The notes: generated from the letters alone by a model not told the origin. Numbered from the stretch's first letter, positions 45,557-53,995 are shown. The stretch is DNA of 64,000 nt from Terriglobia bacterium (GCA_020073205.1 JAIQFR010000004.1:26648-90647); one strand, 5' to 3'. A program made the numbers and translations.

Positions 45557-46220
45557 CGTCGCGCTCCTTCAGGAAGTGCCGGGCGAGGTTGGCGAGGCCG
45601 CGGGCCTTTCGATCCCGCCCTTGGGTGCCATCGCTGGCGAACTCCACGGCGCGGTCGATCATCTCCTCTTGCTCGGGCGTTACCACGAAGGTCATCACCC
45701 GTGGCAACACTTTCTCTTGCCTTTCCGCCTCATCCGCCAGGAGTGCTGCGATCTCCTCGGCGGGAAACTCCAAGAGCGCATGCAGCTCTTCGATCTGCTT
45801 ATCCGTCTCCGGGAGGAGGCCCGCGAGGTCGCCGAGGTTCATCTCGCCGAGGAGCTCGTGGAGGAGCTGCGCCCGGCGAATCGGGCTGTCCTGGCCCTGG
45901 AGGCGGTTGAGGGTCGCGAGCAGCAACCTGGCCTCACGGTCGTCCACGTTCCAGACGTCGCAACGAGCCTCCGTGTGGCCGAGGTCCCGGAGGATCTCGA
46001 CGCGGTGGTGGCCGTCGAGGACCTGATAACAGCCCGGCTCGTCCGGATGAGGCCGGACCACGACGAAGGGATACCGACCTGTCCGGTGAATGTGAGCTTT
46101 GAGCTTCTCCCGGAGGTCGTCCGGCATCACGTTCGAGTTGAGCGGGTGCGGGCGGAGGTCCTCGATCGGAACCATGCGGGGACCGATCCGATTCGCGGCG
46201 AGCGACTTGGCGTCCATCAT
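45531..46220 (-). CDS. ParB/Sulfiredoxin-like nuclease domain protein
   Basis: 229 aa from ATG 46218-46220. The ParB N-terminal fold is clear: VPIEDLRPHPLNSNVMPDDL (about 17-36), then FVVVRPHPDEPGCYQVLDGH (about 51-70) and HHRVEILRDLGH (about 70-81), where the GHHR motif is the conserved CTPase/nucleotide-binding box. The C-terminal half is helical (LLHELLGEMNLGDLAGLLPE). ParB-like proteins of this type sit beside terminases in phages and phage-like elements; the exact role is unknown. Confidence 0.85.
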   Translation of the reverse strand: MMDAKSLAANRIGPRMVPIEDLRPHPLNSNVMPDDLREKLKAHIHRTGRYPFVVVRPHPDEPGCYQVLDGHHRVEILRDLGHTEARCDVWNVDDREARLLLATLNRLQGQDSPIRRAQLLHELLGEMNLGDLAGLLPETDKQIEELHALLEFPAEEIAALLADEAERQEKVLPRVMTFVVTPEQEEMIDRAVEFASDGTQGRDRKARGLANLARHFLKERDDAVLEEQA

Positions 46221-46231
46221 GGGGGGTCTCC

Positions 46232-47623
46232 TTACGACTTGACGGGGGTCTCGAACGGGAGGACCCTCGAAGGGTGGTCATCGTGCAACGCCCGGGCTTT
46301 GACATCTCGGTCGCCGGCCATCGAGTGAAGAGCGGCGTCTGGAAGGTCAACGCGCGGCTCACCTTCTGGAGACATGCCCGCCCCGATCCGGGGATCCGAC
46401 TTCTCGACGAGGGGCGCGTGGCCTTCCTGAAAGCCATCCTGGAGGAAACCGCTCGGGGCCGGACGCAAGGCGCCGCGGCGGTCAAGGTGTATCTCGACTT
46501 CGCCGGGGACAAACGCCAAATCCTGCTCGGGGGCAGTGGGAGAGATCTTCCCCACTGACCGGAGGAGTTCCGACTCGGGATCCCACCCCACGACCAAGAA
46601 CTCCCGGTTCTTCTCCTTCTTCTCATCAGTCGCCACGGCGGGCAGGTGCTGGTACTTGATCTCGATTGCGCGAGTTCGCCGGCCGAGCCGGGCCATCTTT
46701 TCCTCCAGCTCGCCGATCGTGACGACCGCGTTGCCGAGGGAGAGCAACCAGATCGGGATGTGCCGGGCCTGCTCGAAGAGACCGTCGATCATCGCGGCGC
46801 CGTCCCGCGCCGTGAACGGGCTCGTGGGTCGGGACGCGCCCTCCAGGATCTCGTCGATGACCTTGTACTCGCGCTCGTAGCTCATCACGCCTGGGTAAGG
46901 CGGGTCGAAGTAGACGACGTCCGCCTCGATCGTCGGTAGCGCGTCAAGGACGCTGGTCTGCAGGACCCTCCCCTCCCCCTGGAACACGCCCGCGTTGATC
47001 TGCCGCGCCAGCGCCCAGAGCTTGTCGGGATGCGTGAGGCGCAGTCCGTCGACGTAGTGGTAGACGGCACTCTCGGTGATCGACTCGTACTCCCCGGTTG
47101 TGACCCTGTGGATCGTCCCCTTGCGGACCTGGCTGTACGGATGTGCCAGGAGCGCGACGCGCACCGCGAGGAGGCGGAAGAGCGCAGCCTTCGCGGGGTC
47201 CTCGGTCTTCCCCGCCGTTGCGAGCGCCCGGTCGATGAACCGCCCCTGAGCCTGTGTGAAAACGGACGGGACGTACTCGCGCTCGATTCGCCCGGGTGGC
47301 GCGTCGGTCGGGGCGGCCAGGCGGACCACGTCGTTGTAGGTCAGGCGGACGCGGGAGTTTTCGATCAGAGCCCTGCCGATCGTGACCGCCCGAGTGGCGA
47401 TGTCGGTCGCGATCACCCGGAAGCCCTGGGCCTTGGCGTAAAGCGAGACCGACCCGCCACCCAGGAACGCATCCAGGAACGTCCTTCCCACCCACAGGCG
47501 GCGCGGAAGCACGCGGTCGATTTCCCGGAAGATGAGGGGACACAGGCGGCGCTTCCCGCCCAAGTAAGGCGGCAGTGCCGCCCAAATGGCGAGCTTCCTG
47601 CGGGACCGCGCGCGTTTAGCCAT
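46232..47623 (-). CDS. D12-class N6-adenine DNA methyltransferase, phage-type
   Basis: 463 aa, ATG start with GGGAGGTGAACG upstream. Motif I FLDAFLGGGSVSLYAKAQGF (about 49-68), catalytic DVVYFDPPYPGVMSYERE (about 235-252), and KRRLCPLIFREID near the N-terminus define a D12-type methylase; the second half carries KYQHLPAVATDEKKEKNREF and a low-complexity tail with EGEPRVDLPDAALHS. It transfers a methyl group from S-adenosylmethionine. In this region it probably protects packaged element DNA from restriction. The operon with ParB-like and terminase genes supports phage origin. It is unrelated in position to the Dam-type gene at 38.7 kb. Confidence 0.85.
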   Translation of the reverse strand: MAKRARSRRKLAIWAALPPYLGGKRRLCPLIFREIDRVLPRRLWVGRTFLDAFLGGGSVSLYAKAQGFRVIATDIATRAVTIGRALIENSRVRLTYNDVVRLAAPTDAPPGRIEREYVPSVFTQAQGRFIDRALATAGKTEDPAKAALFRLLAVRVALLAHPYSQVRKGTIHRVTTGEYESITESAVYHYVDGLRLTHPDKLWALARQINAGVFQGEGRVLQTSVLDALPTIEADVVYFDPPYPGVMSYEREYKVIDEILEGASRPTSPFTARDGAAMIDGLFEQARHIPIWLLSLGNAVVTIGELEEKMARLGRRTRAIEIKYQHLPAVATDEKKEKNREFLVVGWDPESELLRSVGKISPTAPEQDLAFVPGEVEIHLDRRGALRPAPSGFLQDGFQEGHAPLVEKSDPRIGAGMSPEGEPRVDLPDAALHSMAGDRDVKARALHDDHPSRVLPFETPVKS

Positions 47624-47819
47624 CGTTCACCTCCCGGGAGAACCACGCCCACCGCACCCCGAGCCCCCCACCGAACCAGCCGACCTCGAACCGCCAGCCG
47701 GCGGCCGCACCGTGCTCGACCTCCCACCGGCTGAAGCGCTGGTACTCGACCATCGCCTCACGATCGCTTTTCGCCGGCGCGTCCTGGCGGCATTCCTGCA
47801 ACGGCTTGGTGGTGTTCAC
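47616..47819 (-). CDS. Small phage-type hypothetical protein
   Basis: 67 aa, overlapping the methylase start by 8 nt, which suggests translational coupling. Composition is Trp/Gly-rich (SRWEVEHGAAAGWRFEVGWF, then GVRWAWFSREVNDG). Not recognised. Minus-strand packaging-type operon start: the next plus-strand gene begins 107 nt away. Confidence 0.55.
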   Translation of the reverse strand: MNTTKPLQECRQDAPAKSDREAMVEYQRFSRWEVEHGAAAGWRFEVGWFGGGLGVRWAWFSREVNDG

Positions 47820-47926
47820 GAGCGTTTCACCATCGCCTTCGAAACCTTCTGAAGCCGCTTGATCTTGTTGGAAAGCAGCGCACTCCTGTTGCTGACGCGG
47901 GCGGGACCCGCGAGGAGAAAACGACG

Positions 47927-48136
47927 ATGGCCACCACGAAGAAAAACCAGAAGACGACGGACCAGAAGATCGATTCCCTGGCCCCCGGCGCGACGATCGA
48001 ACTGTCCCGGAACGACCGGGGCGTGCGGGTCGTGGCAGAGCGGTCCGGGGATGGCGAGCGCGTGCGGATCGTCCGGATCTACGCTGACGGCGAGAGGGTC
48101 CTCGGGTTCGTGGTCATGCTCAATCAGAGATGGTAG
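47927..48136 (+). CDS. Small hypothetical protein, plus-strand operon
   Basis: 69 aa, ATG start with GGAG 9 nt upstream. A basic N-terminus (ATTKKNQKTTDQKID) leads into a beta-rich segment (SLAPGATIELSRNDRGVRVV, VRIVRIYADGERVLGFVVML). Not recognised. It is the first of three small plus-strand genes with spacing of 3-12 nt. Confidence 0.6.
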   Translation: MATTKKNQKTTDQKIDSLAPGATIELSRNDRGVRVVAERSGDGERVRIVRIYADGERVLGFVVMLNQRW

Positions 48137-48148
48137 GGGGGACCCACC

Positions 48149-48403
48149 ATGGCCACGATCATCAGCCCGAACTCGCGCCAGCAGCCGCACGACCTGAGAC
48201 CCGACGAGGGGTTCGATCGCGAGTGCCTCTACATCCACGATAGCGGCGAGGTCCACTGCGGATCCCACGTCGGCACCGAGGCGACCTACACCCCGCAGGC
48301 GTGGTCGTGCCTCGGTCTCGGGCCCACGTTCACGAATCCCGCCGACGGGATCACATTCGCCTGCGAGACGTGCTACCCGCACGGCTTCCGCGCCGGACGC
48401 TGA
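48149..48403 (+). CDS. Small Cys-containing hypothetical protein
   Basis: 84 aa, ATG preceded by AGGGGGG. It has Cys/His pairs that could bind zinc: ECLYIHDSGEVHCGSHVGTE, SCLGLGPTF and FACETCYPHGF. Not recognised. It sits 12 nt behind the previous small gene. Confidence 0.6.
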   Translation: MATIISPNSRQQPHDLRPDEGFDRECLYIHDSGEVHCGSHVGTEATYTPQAWSCLGLGPTFTNPADGITFACETCYPHGFRAGR

Positions 48404-48406
48404 CCC

Positions 48407-48838
48407 GTGGACGACCACTGCGAGATCCGCGGGTGCCGGGCCGGGGCCGACCTGAGCTACCTCGGCCACGGCATCTGCTCCACCCACTGGAATGAATTCA
48501 GCGCGGACGACGCGCCGCCCGACGCCTTGAGGATGGCCCTCGGGATCGAGGCGCCCGCGTCCACCGCGACGGAGGTATCGATGCCCGAGACCAAGGCGAA
48601 GATCACGAAGAAGAGCAAGTCGTCCAAGGAGCCGAAGCCCAAGCGAGAGAAGGCGCCGAAAGAGGACCTCTGTGTGTTCGCCCTCCGCATGACCGAGGCG
48701 GAGCGAACGAAGCTGCACGAGGCGGCCGGACCCGGGGGCGCGACCCGGCTGGCGCGCGCCGTCCTGATCGCCGCCGCGAACGAGGACGAGGGCGCGTTCA
48801 AGTCGGCGATCGCCGAGGCGCGCAAGCTCCGCGCGTAG
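48407..48838 (+). CDS. Small protein with N-terminal zinc-finger-like motif and basic linker
   Basis: 143 aa, GTG start 3 nt after the previous stop. N-terminal CEIRGCRAGADLSYLGHGIC-STHW has a C-x4-C...C-x2-H spacing suggestive of zinc binding. A Lys/Glu-rich linker (KAKITKKSKSSKEPKPKREK) precedes a short helical C-terminus (LRMTEAERTKLHEAAGPGGA) reminiscent of ribbon-helix-helix or arc-type proteins. Function unknown. A strong hairpin terminator follows. Confidence 0.6.
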   Translation: MDDHCEIRGCRAGADLSYLGHGICSTHWNEFSADDAPPDALRMALGIEAPASTATEVSMPETKAKITKKSKSSKEPKPKREKAPKEDLCVFALRMTEAERTKLHEAAGPGGATRLARAVLIAAANEDEGAFKSAIAEARKLRA

Positions 48839-48854
48839 GTCCCTTCCCTCCACG

Positions 48855-48894
48855 ACGACCCGCGGGTGGACACGCTCGCGGGTCGTGCTCTTTT
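48855..48894 (+). terminator. Rho-independent terminator after the small-gene operon
   Basis: ACGACCCGCG (48855-48864) pairs with CGCGGGTCGT (48877-48886) over a 12-nt loop, followed by a T-rich stretch (gctcttttctcc). It is 16 nt past the last stop codon. Confidence 0.75.
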
Positions 48895-48971
48895 CTCCCG
48901 TGCCTGCCGCCCGTCTGTCCGACCGGTCACACCGCGACGCCTCATGCCGCGGTCGTTTCGGTCGGTGTGCC

Positions 48972-49009
48972 AGTGACGCATGAGTTAGCTCCGGATGAAG
49001 TTGCGTCAC
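48972..49009. repeat. Inverted TGACGCA pair resembling IS630 end sequence
   Basis: AGTGACGCAT at 48972-48981 is identical to the 10 nt near the left end of the IS630 element (51297-51306). TGCGTCA follows in inverted orientation at 49002-49008. Too short to decide between a decayed element end, a regulatory palindrome and chance. Confidence 0.3.
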
Positions 49010-49131
49010 GCGGTCCTGCACTTCGATTGTACTGGTCAGTACCGGTCCTACAAGGCTCAATGCGGTTTATTTGTTCATCGACACTGCTGTTGTTCGTTGC
49101 CCCTCGACACAGAATGGAACGATGAGAGACA

Positions 49132-50088
49132 ATGCACCCCTTGGATCGTCGCGACTTTTGCTCGCCAAGGGGGTGCGTCGTGCCGGTGCCGGTATTCCCC
49201 GACTGGAGAGTCGTCCTTGCAAGACCCGAGGTCCGAAAGTCAGTGTTGAGCGGGCGCGGCTTCGATCGCCTTCGCAACCAAGATCGGCCCGTCGCAGAAC
49301 GCATTCACATCTACATCTCGAAGGATGATCGCGGCCGACCACTCCCGAGGAAGGAACGACTTCAGCGCATGGAGGTGCTCTCACGGCGCCAAGTCTGGGC
49401 GGCACCGGCCATACTCGCGAGCCACCTCAGGCAAGTGGCCAGCGATTTCAGTTTTGTCTCGATGATTGGTCAGCGAATCCAGGTCGTGCCTTTCTTCACT
49501 GCATACGCTTTGAACCTTGCCGGTCGCGATCTCCCATACACGCTGGCCGGAGAACCTTACGGGATCCTGCTGCGGCGAGATCGCCCGGATCTCGTGTTAC
49601 GCAAGATGGAGCACGATCTTCGTGAGATCGACGAGGTCGTTTCGAACCCGAGGACTTTCCCTCATGCGCGAGAGACCTTCGCGAAGAGCGGAGCGGAGTT
49701 TAGACGCCACATCGCAGAACTCAGGACACGACGACCGTATGTTGGTCGCGGTCGACGGGCGATCGTGGAGGAAGATGTGGTCGTCGGTCTCACGGACGCC
49801 GTCACGCGTTGGCTCGACGGTCACGGGGAACTGCTGCGCATCAAGCACGAAAGGGCTCGCGGGCGCGCGTGTTCTGAGGTACAGGCGGCAGTCGTCAGTT
49901 TGGCGAAGAGTCAAGACGTCCGACTTGGTCGAGTAAGCCTTGACGAAGTCCGCAAGGTCCTCTTTGGTCGGCCCCGCCAGAAGAACCGAACTCGCGCGAT
50001 CATATTGGTAGCGCAAGGGTTAGGGTTTTCTTCCAGGACGGTCCGAAAGTTGGCAGAAACACACCCTCCAAACGGCCCGAGTTTGTAG
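49132..50088 (+). CDS. Hypothetical protein of the phage-derived region
   Basis: 318 aa; ATG at 49132 with weak ribosome site, so an internal GTG near 49171 (VVPVPVFPDWRVVLARPEVR) is an alternative. The first ~90 residues are beta-rich, with IHIYISKDDRGRPLPRKERL. The rest is helical, with ARRYVGRGRRAIVEEDVVVG-like basic segments and a C-terminal HTH-like stretch (AIILVAQGLGFSSRTVRKLA). Not recognised. It precedes an excisionase-type HTH and the primase gene, suggesting a replication or regulatory role. Confidence 0.5.
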   Translation: MHPLDRRDFCSPRGCVVPVPVFPDWRVVLARPEVRKSVLSGRGFDRLRNQDRPVAERIHIYISKDDRGRPLPRKERLQRMEVLSRRQVWAAPAILASHLRQVASDFSFVSMIGQRIQVVPFFTAYALNLAGRDLPYTLAGEPYGILLRRDRPDLVLRKMEHDLREIDEVVSNPRTFPHARETFAKSGAEFRRHIAELRTRRPYVGRGRRAIVEEDVVVGLTDAVTRWLDGHGELLRIKHERARGRACSEVQAAVVSLAKSQDVRLGRVSLDEVRKVLFGRPRQKNRTRAIILVAQGLGFSSRTVRKLAETHPPNGPSL

Positions 50089-50142
50089 CAAGTTCGCCCT
50101 GATTTCGATGGCACCTTGGATCCGAAAGGACGAGGTGCCACC

Positions 50143-50361
50143 ATGGTACGAGAAGAAGTCCCCGCCGTTCTTTACCGCGTTCGCGATGTCTGCAGGCTTC
50201 TGAGCCTGCCATCCTCGACCGTCTACCGCATGGTCCACAACGGCCAACTTCGTGCCGTGCAGATGGTCGTGTCACCGGACAACCCTCGGGGCGTTGTTCG
50301 CATCCCGAAAGGCGAAGTCGATCGCCTCCTTGGAGCGATCGCGGAGGGAGGCGGACGGTGA
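50143..50361 (+). CDS. Excisionase/MerR-type HTH protein
   Basis: 72 aa from ATG 50143, which has GAGGTG 5 nt upstream; the frame to 50116 lacks a site. The HTH_17 signature is clear: LYRVRDVCRLLSLPSSTVYR-MVHNGQLRA, then IPKGEVDRLLGAI. Such proteins act as excisionases or regulators of mobile elements. It overlaps the primase gene by 4 nt (GTGA). Confidence 0.8.
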   Translation: MVREEVPAVLYRVRDVCRLLSLPSSTVYRMVHNGQLRAVQMVVSPDNPRGVVRIPKGEVDRLLGAIAEGGGR

Positions 50362-51308
50362 AAAGGCTGCCTGCTGGCTTCATCCTGCAGGTCGCTGCGG
50401 CTGCCGACCGCGAGGTTCATCAGCGCCAGGATGGAGACAGTGAGCCCAGGATCCGTTGCCCCTGGTCCGAGCGACATCACCACAACGACGCCCATCCCTC
50501 CTGCAGGCTGAACCCGGAGAAGAACACCTGGTTTTGTGACCCCTGCGGCCGAGGAGGCGGAGTCAAGGACTTGGCTGCCGCACTCGCCGTCGATCTCTCT
50601 TCCCTAATTCCCACATTGGTCGGAGCGACATCCATGCCGACAACCCGGAGCACTCGTACGAAAAAGGAAGATCTCCGTTTCGTGTCCAGCGGTCCGATCT
50701 CTCCCGCCGTCCAGGCGAGATTCAAGGACTCGCTCGGCAAGGCTTACACCGAGGAAGCATGGCGGGCACTCGGGGTCGAGGAAGGAACCGTCAATGACGA
50801 GCCCGCGATCGCGTTCCCGCTCCCCAGCGACGGCCGCAAGGTCTGCCTCTACCGGCACCCAGACCCGAAGCGAGACAAGCCTTACTCCTTTCGCTTCTCC
50901 AACGGTGGCAAGGCCGACCTGCTAATTGTCGGTGACGGCAAGGAAGTCCTGCTGGTCGCCGGCGAGTGGGACATGCTGGCGGCACTGTCGGCGGGTTTCC
51001 CCCACGTAGCGACGGGAACGGGCGGCGAAGGAGCATGGAAGGACGCATGGTCCAAGCGGTTCGCCGGGAAGATCGTGTTCGTCATCTACGACGTGGACGA
51101 GGTTGGCGGCCGCGGTGCTCAGAAGGTGGCCGCGGCACTCGAAGGAACCGCGGCCTGCGTCGTTGTCGTGAGGCTCCCGCTTTCCGGAGATCCTGAGCGT
51201 GATGGCAAGGATCTGAGCGACTATCTTGCCCTCCACTCCGCCAATAATCTGCGGACCCTGCTGGCCAATGCCTCCCACGCCCATGCGGGATTACTGAGTG
51301 ACGCATAA
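50358..51308 (+). CDS. Primase-ATPase, 5' half: CHC2 zinc finger and Toprim (IS630-interrupted)
   Basis: 316-aa ORF from GTG 50358. The CHC2-type zinc finger is CPWSERHHHNDAHPSCRLNP-EKNTWFCDPC; a Toprim domain follows with LLVAGEWDMLAALSAGFPHV and VIYDVDEVGGRGAQKVAAAL, whose Asp pair suits primase catalysis. The last five residues (LSDA and stop) come from the IS end. Removing 51294-52386 joins codon 312 (TTA) in frame to GCG of the downstream ORF, giving an 842-aa protein. The intact ancestor resembles phage or integrative-element primases, and would have served element replication. Confidence 0.85.
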   Translation: MKRLPAGFILQVAAAADREVHQRQDGDSEPRIRCPWSERHHHNDAHPSCRLNPEKNTWFCDPCGRGGGVKDLAAALAVDLSSLIPTLVGATSMPTTRSTRTKKEDLRFVSSGPISPAVQARFKDSLGKAYTEEAWRALGVEEGTVNDEPAIAFPLPSDGRKVCLYRHPDPKRDKPYSFRFSNGGKADLLIVGDGKEVLLVAGEWDMLAALSAGFPHVATGTGGEGAWKDAWSKRFAGKIVFVIYDVDEVGGRGAQKVAAALEGTAACVVVVRLPLSGDPERDGKDLSDYLALHSANNLRTLLANASHAHAGLLSDA

Positions 51309-51313
51309 ATAGT

Positions 51314-51811
51314 TTAACTACTCGGCCAAAAAGAAAGATCGCTGGCCTCCAAGAAGGAACGCATCAGTCGGGGTCGCATCCGGATCCGTTGGACGGCACC
51401 GCGCAACGCCACTTTGAGCTCGTGGAGGTTGAGAGGAGCGAAATTGGCGAGCTCGACCTGCTTCAGATAACGCCACACCCACTCGTCCGGGTTGAGCTCG
51501 GGCGAGTACGGGGGGAGATGTTCGACCGAGAGGCGGTGGCGATGGTCTTGGACGAAGCGTTTCACGGATACGGCCTTGTGCGGGTTGATGTTGTCCCAGA
51601 CCACGATGATTCGGCCGCGTACGTGACGGAGCAGATGTCGGAGGAATACCAGGACTTGCTTGGTGGCGATCGTCCCGGGACGCACCAAGATATACAGCTT
51701 CCCGTTCGTGCTCACCCCGGAGATCGCAGAGAACTTCGGCCAGCGGTAGCAGTGCCGGACCACGGGAGTCCGGCCCTTCGGGGCCCAGGTCCGGATGCGC
51801 GTCGGTATCAA
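51314..51811 (-). CDS. IS630 transposase orfB: DDE catalytic domain
   Basis: 165 aa from TTG 51811, but the frame is open further upstream to the slippage site (51863-51870), adding ARRQKATLIFVDESGFSL. DDE residues: D in FVDESGF (in the upstream extension), D in IIVVWDNINPHKAV, E in PPYSPELNPDEWVWRYL. No independent start with a good ribosome site, so it is expected to be produced as the fusion with orfA. Confidence 0.85.
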   Translation of the reverse strand: MIPTRIRTWAPKGRTPVVRHCYRWPKFSAISGVSTNGKLYILVRPGTIATKQVLVFLRHLLRHVRGRIIVVWDNINPHKAVSVKRFVQDHRHRLSVEHLPPYSPELNPDEWVWRYLKQVELANFAPLNLHELKVALRGAVQRIRMRPRLMRSFLEASDLSFWPSS

Positions 51812-51837
51812 GCTGAAACCGCTTTCGTCGACGAAGA

Positions 51838-52329
51838 TCAGCGTGGCTTTCTGCCGTCGGGCTTTTTTTTAATGCGAGGCCATTCCTGCCGGACCCAACG
51901 CTGGACCTCGACCTCATCCCGCTCGACGGCTCGTCCTGTGGGCCGCTGGTACGACCACCCGCACTGCCGGAGTAGCTTCGGGACATGATTGACGTGATAA
52001 CGCGCACCGAACCGCTCGAGAACGAGCCGCTGAATCCGTTCGGCGGTCCAGAGTTGCGTGGCGTAGCCCGCGCGCTCCGCCCCCAAAGCGAGGAGCTTTA
52101 CGAGCGCTTGGCGCTGGCTGCCAGTGAGCTTGGGAGGACGTCCCGGCCGGGGCTTGCTACGGAGAGATGCTCGCCCCTTCTTCCTCGCCCGCTTCAGCCA
52201 CTGGCAGACTGCCGCGCGGCTGACCCGCAGCTGGCGCGCGATGTCCGCCTGGGGAACACCCTTGCGGTACAGCACGAGGGCCTGGAAACGTCGGTCTTCA
52301 AATGCCGCAGTATCTCGTCGTTCGGCCAT
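51838..52329 (-). CDS. IS630 transposase orfA: N-terminal HTH domain
   Basis: 163 aa. Two HTH units: GVPQADIARQLRVSRAAVCQ (about 27-46) and the paired region KLLALGAERAGYATQLWTAE with RIQRLVLERFGARYHVNHVP. It ends shortly after A8 (51863-51870 on the plus strand as T8): ATT AAA AAA AAG. A -1 slip there joins it to orfB as a 338-aa transposase. Frameshifting on A runs is established for several IS630-family members. Confidence 0.88.
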   Translation of the reverse strand: MAERRDTAAFEDRRFQALVLYRKGVPQADIARQLRVSRAAVCQWLKRARKKGRASLRSKPRPGRPPKLTGSQRQALVKLLALGAERAGYATQLWTAERIQRLVLERFGARYHVNHVPKLLRQCGWSYQRPTGRAVERDEVEVQRWVRQEWPRIKKKPDGRKPR

Positions 52330-52371
52330 GCGGCGAGACTACTACAGAAAGCCACGATTGTTAACTAAATA

Positions 52372-53979
52372 ATGCGTCAGGCAGTAGCGGGATCAACTTC
52401 ACCGAAAGTTCCTGTGGCGAGGTTGATCGACGTGATTCTCGCTATGCCCGATCCCATCCGTATCAAGCGGCGGGAAGCGGCCCAACTGGTCATCGAGGAT
52501 CTGAAGTCTCGAGGCGAACTCGTACGGGCTGACGGCGGGCGGCTGTTCTGGTATGACCGCCAAGACCGGCAACTCTACGACCTCGACGCCTTCCCGTTCC
52601 GGACCTTGTTCCTCAAGGACTACGAGATCAATCCCGTGGAAAGAGAATTTGTGCACATCTTCGAGGCCGTCAAGGCGGCAACCCGCAGTGAAGGACGCCG
52701 TGTGCAAATTTGCCGATTCTCCTATTACGACCGCACGACCCATCGCCTATACGTGTACGGCGGTCCTGCTTCTGTGTATCGCCTCGACGGCTCCGCGATG
52801 GTCCGGGTCGACAACGGCTCGGACGACGTCTTGTTCGAGGATCACAACGAGGCCGAGACGATTCCGCCCGAGGCACTCGATCTTGCGGTAGCCGGGGACC
52901 CCATCGGCGACGTCATCGTGAGCCGCGTCAACTTCATCCGGGGGAGCGGGGTGATCCTCAGTCCCGCCCAGCAGCGGCTCGTGCTACGCGTCTGGATTGT
53001 GTCGGTGTTCTTCCCCGAGTTGTTGCCGGCCAAGTGCTTGCTCTTGCTCTATGGCGAGAAGGGTTCGGGGAAGACCACCACGCTCCGGGTGATTCTCAAG
53101 CTGCTGCTCGGTGCTAACGCGAACGTGACCCCCCTGGTGAACAAGGAGGACGGCTTCAACGCCGCCGTCTCGAGCGAGTTCCTGCTCGTCCTCGACAACG
53201 TCGATTCGTTCTCGCGTTGGATCGAGGATCGCCTGGCGACAGTAGCGACCGGGCAGACCATCCGCCTCAGGAAGCTCTACACGACGAACGAGATGCTCTC
53301 GTACCCTACCCGCTGTTGCATCGCACTGACGGCGAGGACGCCCAGGTTCCGACGCGATGACGTCGTTGACCGACTGCAGATCCTCCGAGTCGCCCGTCTC
53401 GAATCCTTCACCAAGGAAGCCGATTGGTACGCCGAGATCGAAGCGAACCGAGCCCGGCTCTGGGGTCAGCTCCTCCGTGATCTCAACGCTGTGGTCGCAC
53501 TCCTCGCCTCCGACTCCACGGTCTCGCCCGACTCCATTCGCATGGCCGACTGGGCGTTTCTCGCCTCCACCATAGGGGAAGCACTGGGCCAGGGCGATGC
53601 GATCCGGGATGCATTGGAAGCGTCCGAGATCGACAAGGCCCATTTCCTCCTGGAAGCCGACGCCGTTTACGACCTGCTCCACGCGATCGCCCACGACCAT
53701 CCGAACCGGGAGTGGAAGGCCGGCGAGCTCTACGCGGAGCTGAAGCATCGGGCCGAGGAAGCCGACATCGAGTTCACCATCAAGTCGCCCAGGAGCCTGG
53801 GTCGGATCCTCCACCGCCTCGAGCCCGCCCTGAAGCTCATGATCCTCTTCACCATCTCCACCAACCCGCACGACGGCCAGGCGGTCTACACGCTGGGCCC
53901 ACTCCCCGAGAAGCCGCCCCAATCAAACGTGCACGGGCCGCACGACGACGCTCCCGAGCCTGGCGGTGCCGATGTTTGA
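52372..53979 (+). CDS. Primase-ATPase, 3' half: helicase-like ATPase (IS630-interrupted)
   Basis: 535-aa ORF; the first five codons (ATG CGT CAG GCA GTA) are IS end and duplicated TA, so this ATG is an artefact of the insertion. Walker A LLLYGEKGSGKTTTLRVILK (about 223-242), Walker B EFLLVLDNVDSF (about 270-281), and an arginine-rich sensor region TARTPRFRRDDVVDRLQILR mark an AAA+/SF3-like helicase. The C-terminal ~120 residues are helical and winged-helix-like (EWKAGELYAELKHRAEEADI). Together with the upstream half it forms one primase-helicase. Whether each fragment still works is unknown. Confidence 0.85.
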   Translation: MRQAVAGSTSPKVPVARLIDVILAMPDPIRIKRREAAQLVIEDLKSRGELVRADGGRLFWYDRQDRQLYDLDAFPFRTLFLKDYEINPVEREFVHIFEAVKAATRSEGRRVQICRFSYYDRTTHRLYVYGGPASVYRLDGSAMVRVDNGSDDVLFEDHNEAETIPPEALDLAVAGDPIGDVIVSRVNFIRGSGVILSPAQQRLVLRVWIVSVFFPELLPAKCLLLLYGEKGSGKTTTLRVILKLLLGANANVTPLVNKEDGFNAAVSSEFLLVLDNVDSFSRWIEDRLATVATGQTIRLRKLYTTNEMLSYPTRCCIALTARTPRFRRDDVVDRLQILRVARLESFTKEADWYAEIEANRARLWGQLLRDLNAVVALLASDSTVSPDSIRMADWAFLASTIGEALGQGDAIRDALEASEIDKAHFLLEADAVYDLLHAIAHDHPNREWKAGELYAELKHRAEEADIEFTIKSPRSLGRILHRLEPALKLMILFTISTNPHDGQAVYTLGPLPEKPPQSNVHGPHDDAPEPGGADV

Positions 53980-53995
53980 GGAGTTTTGCCCGAAG

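Larger units (their letters stand above)
51294..52384 (-). mobile_element. IS630-family insertion sequence, 1091 bp, TA target duplication
   Basis: Ends are CTGAGTGACGCAT...TAGTTTAAC (left, from 51294) and, inverted, CTGCCTGACGCATTATTTAG (right, from 52384). TA is present at 51292-51293 and 52385-52386, as expected for this family. The orientation is opposite to the disrupted gene. Transposase is encoded in two frames. Confidence 0.88.
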
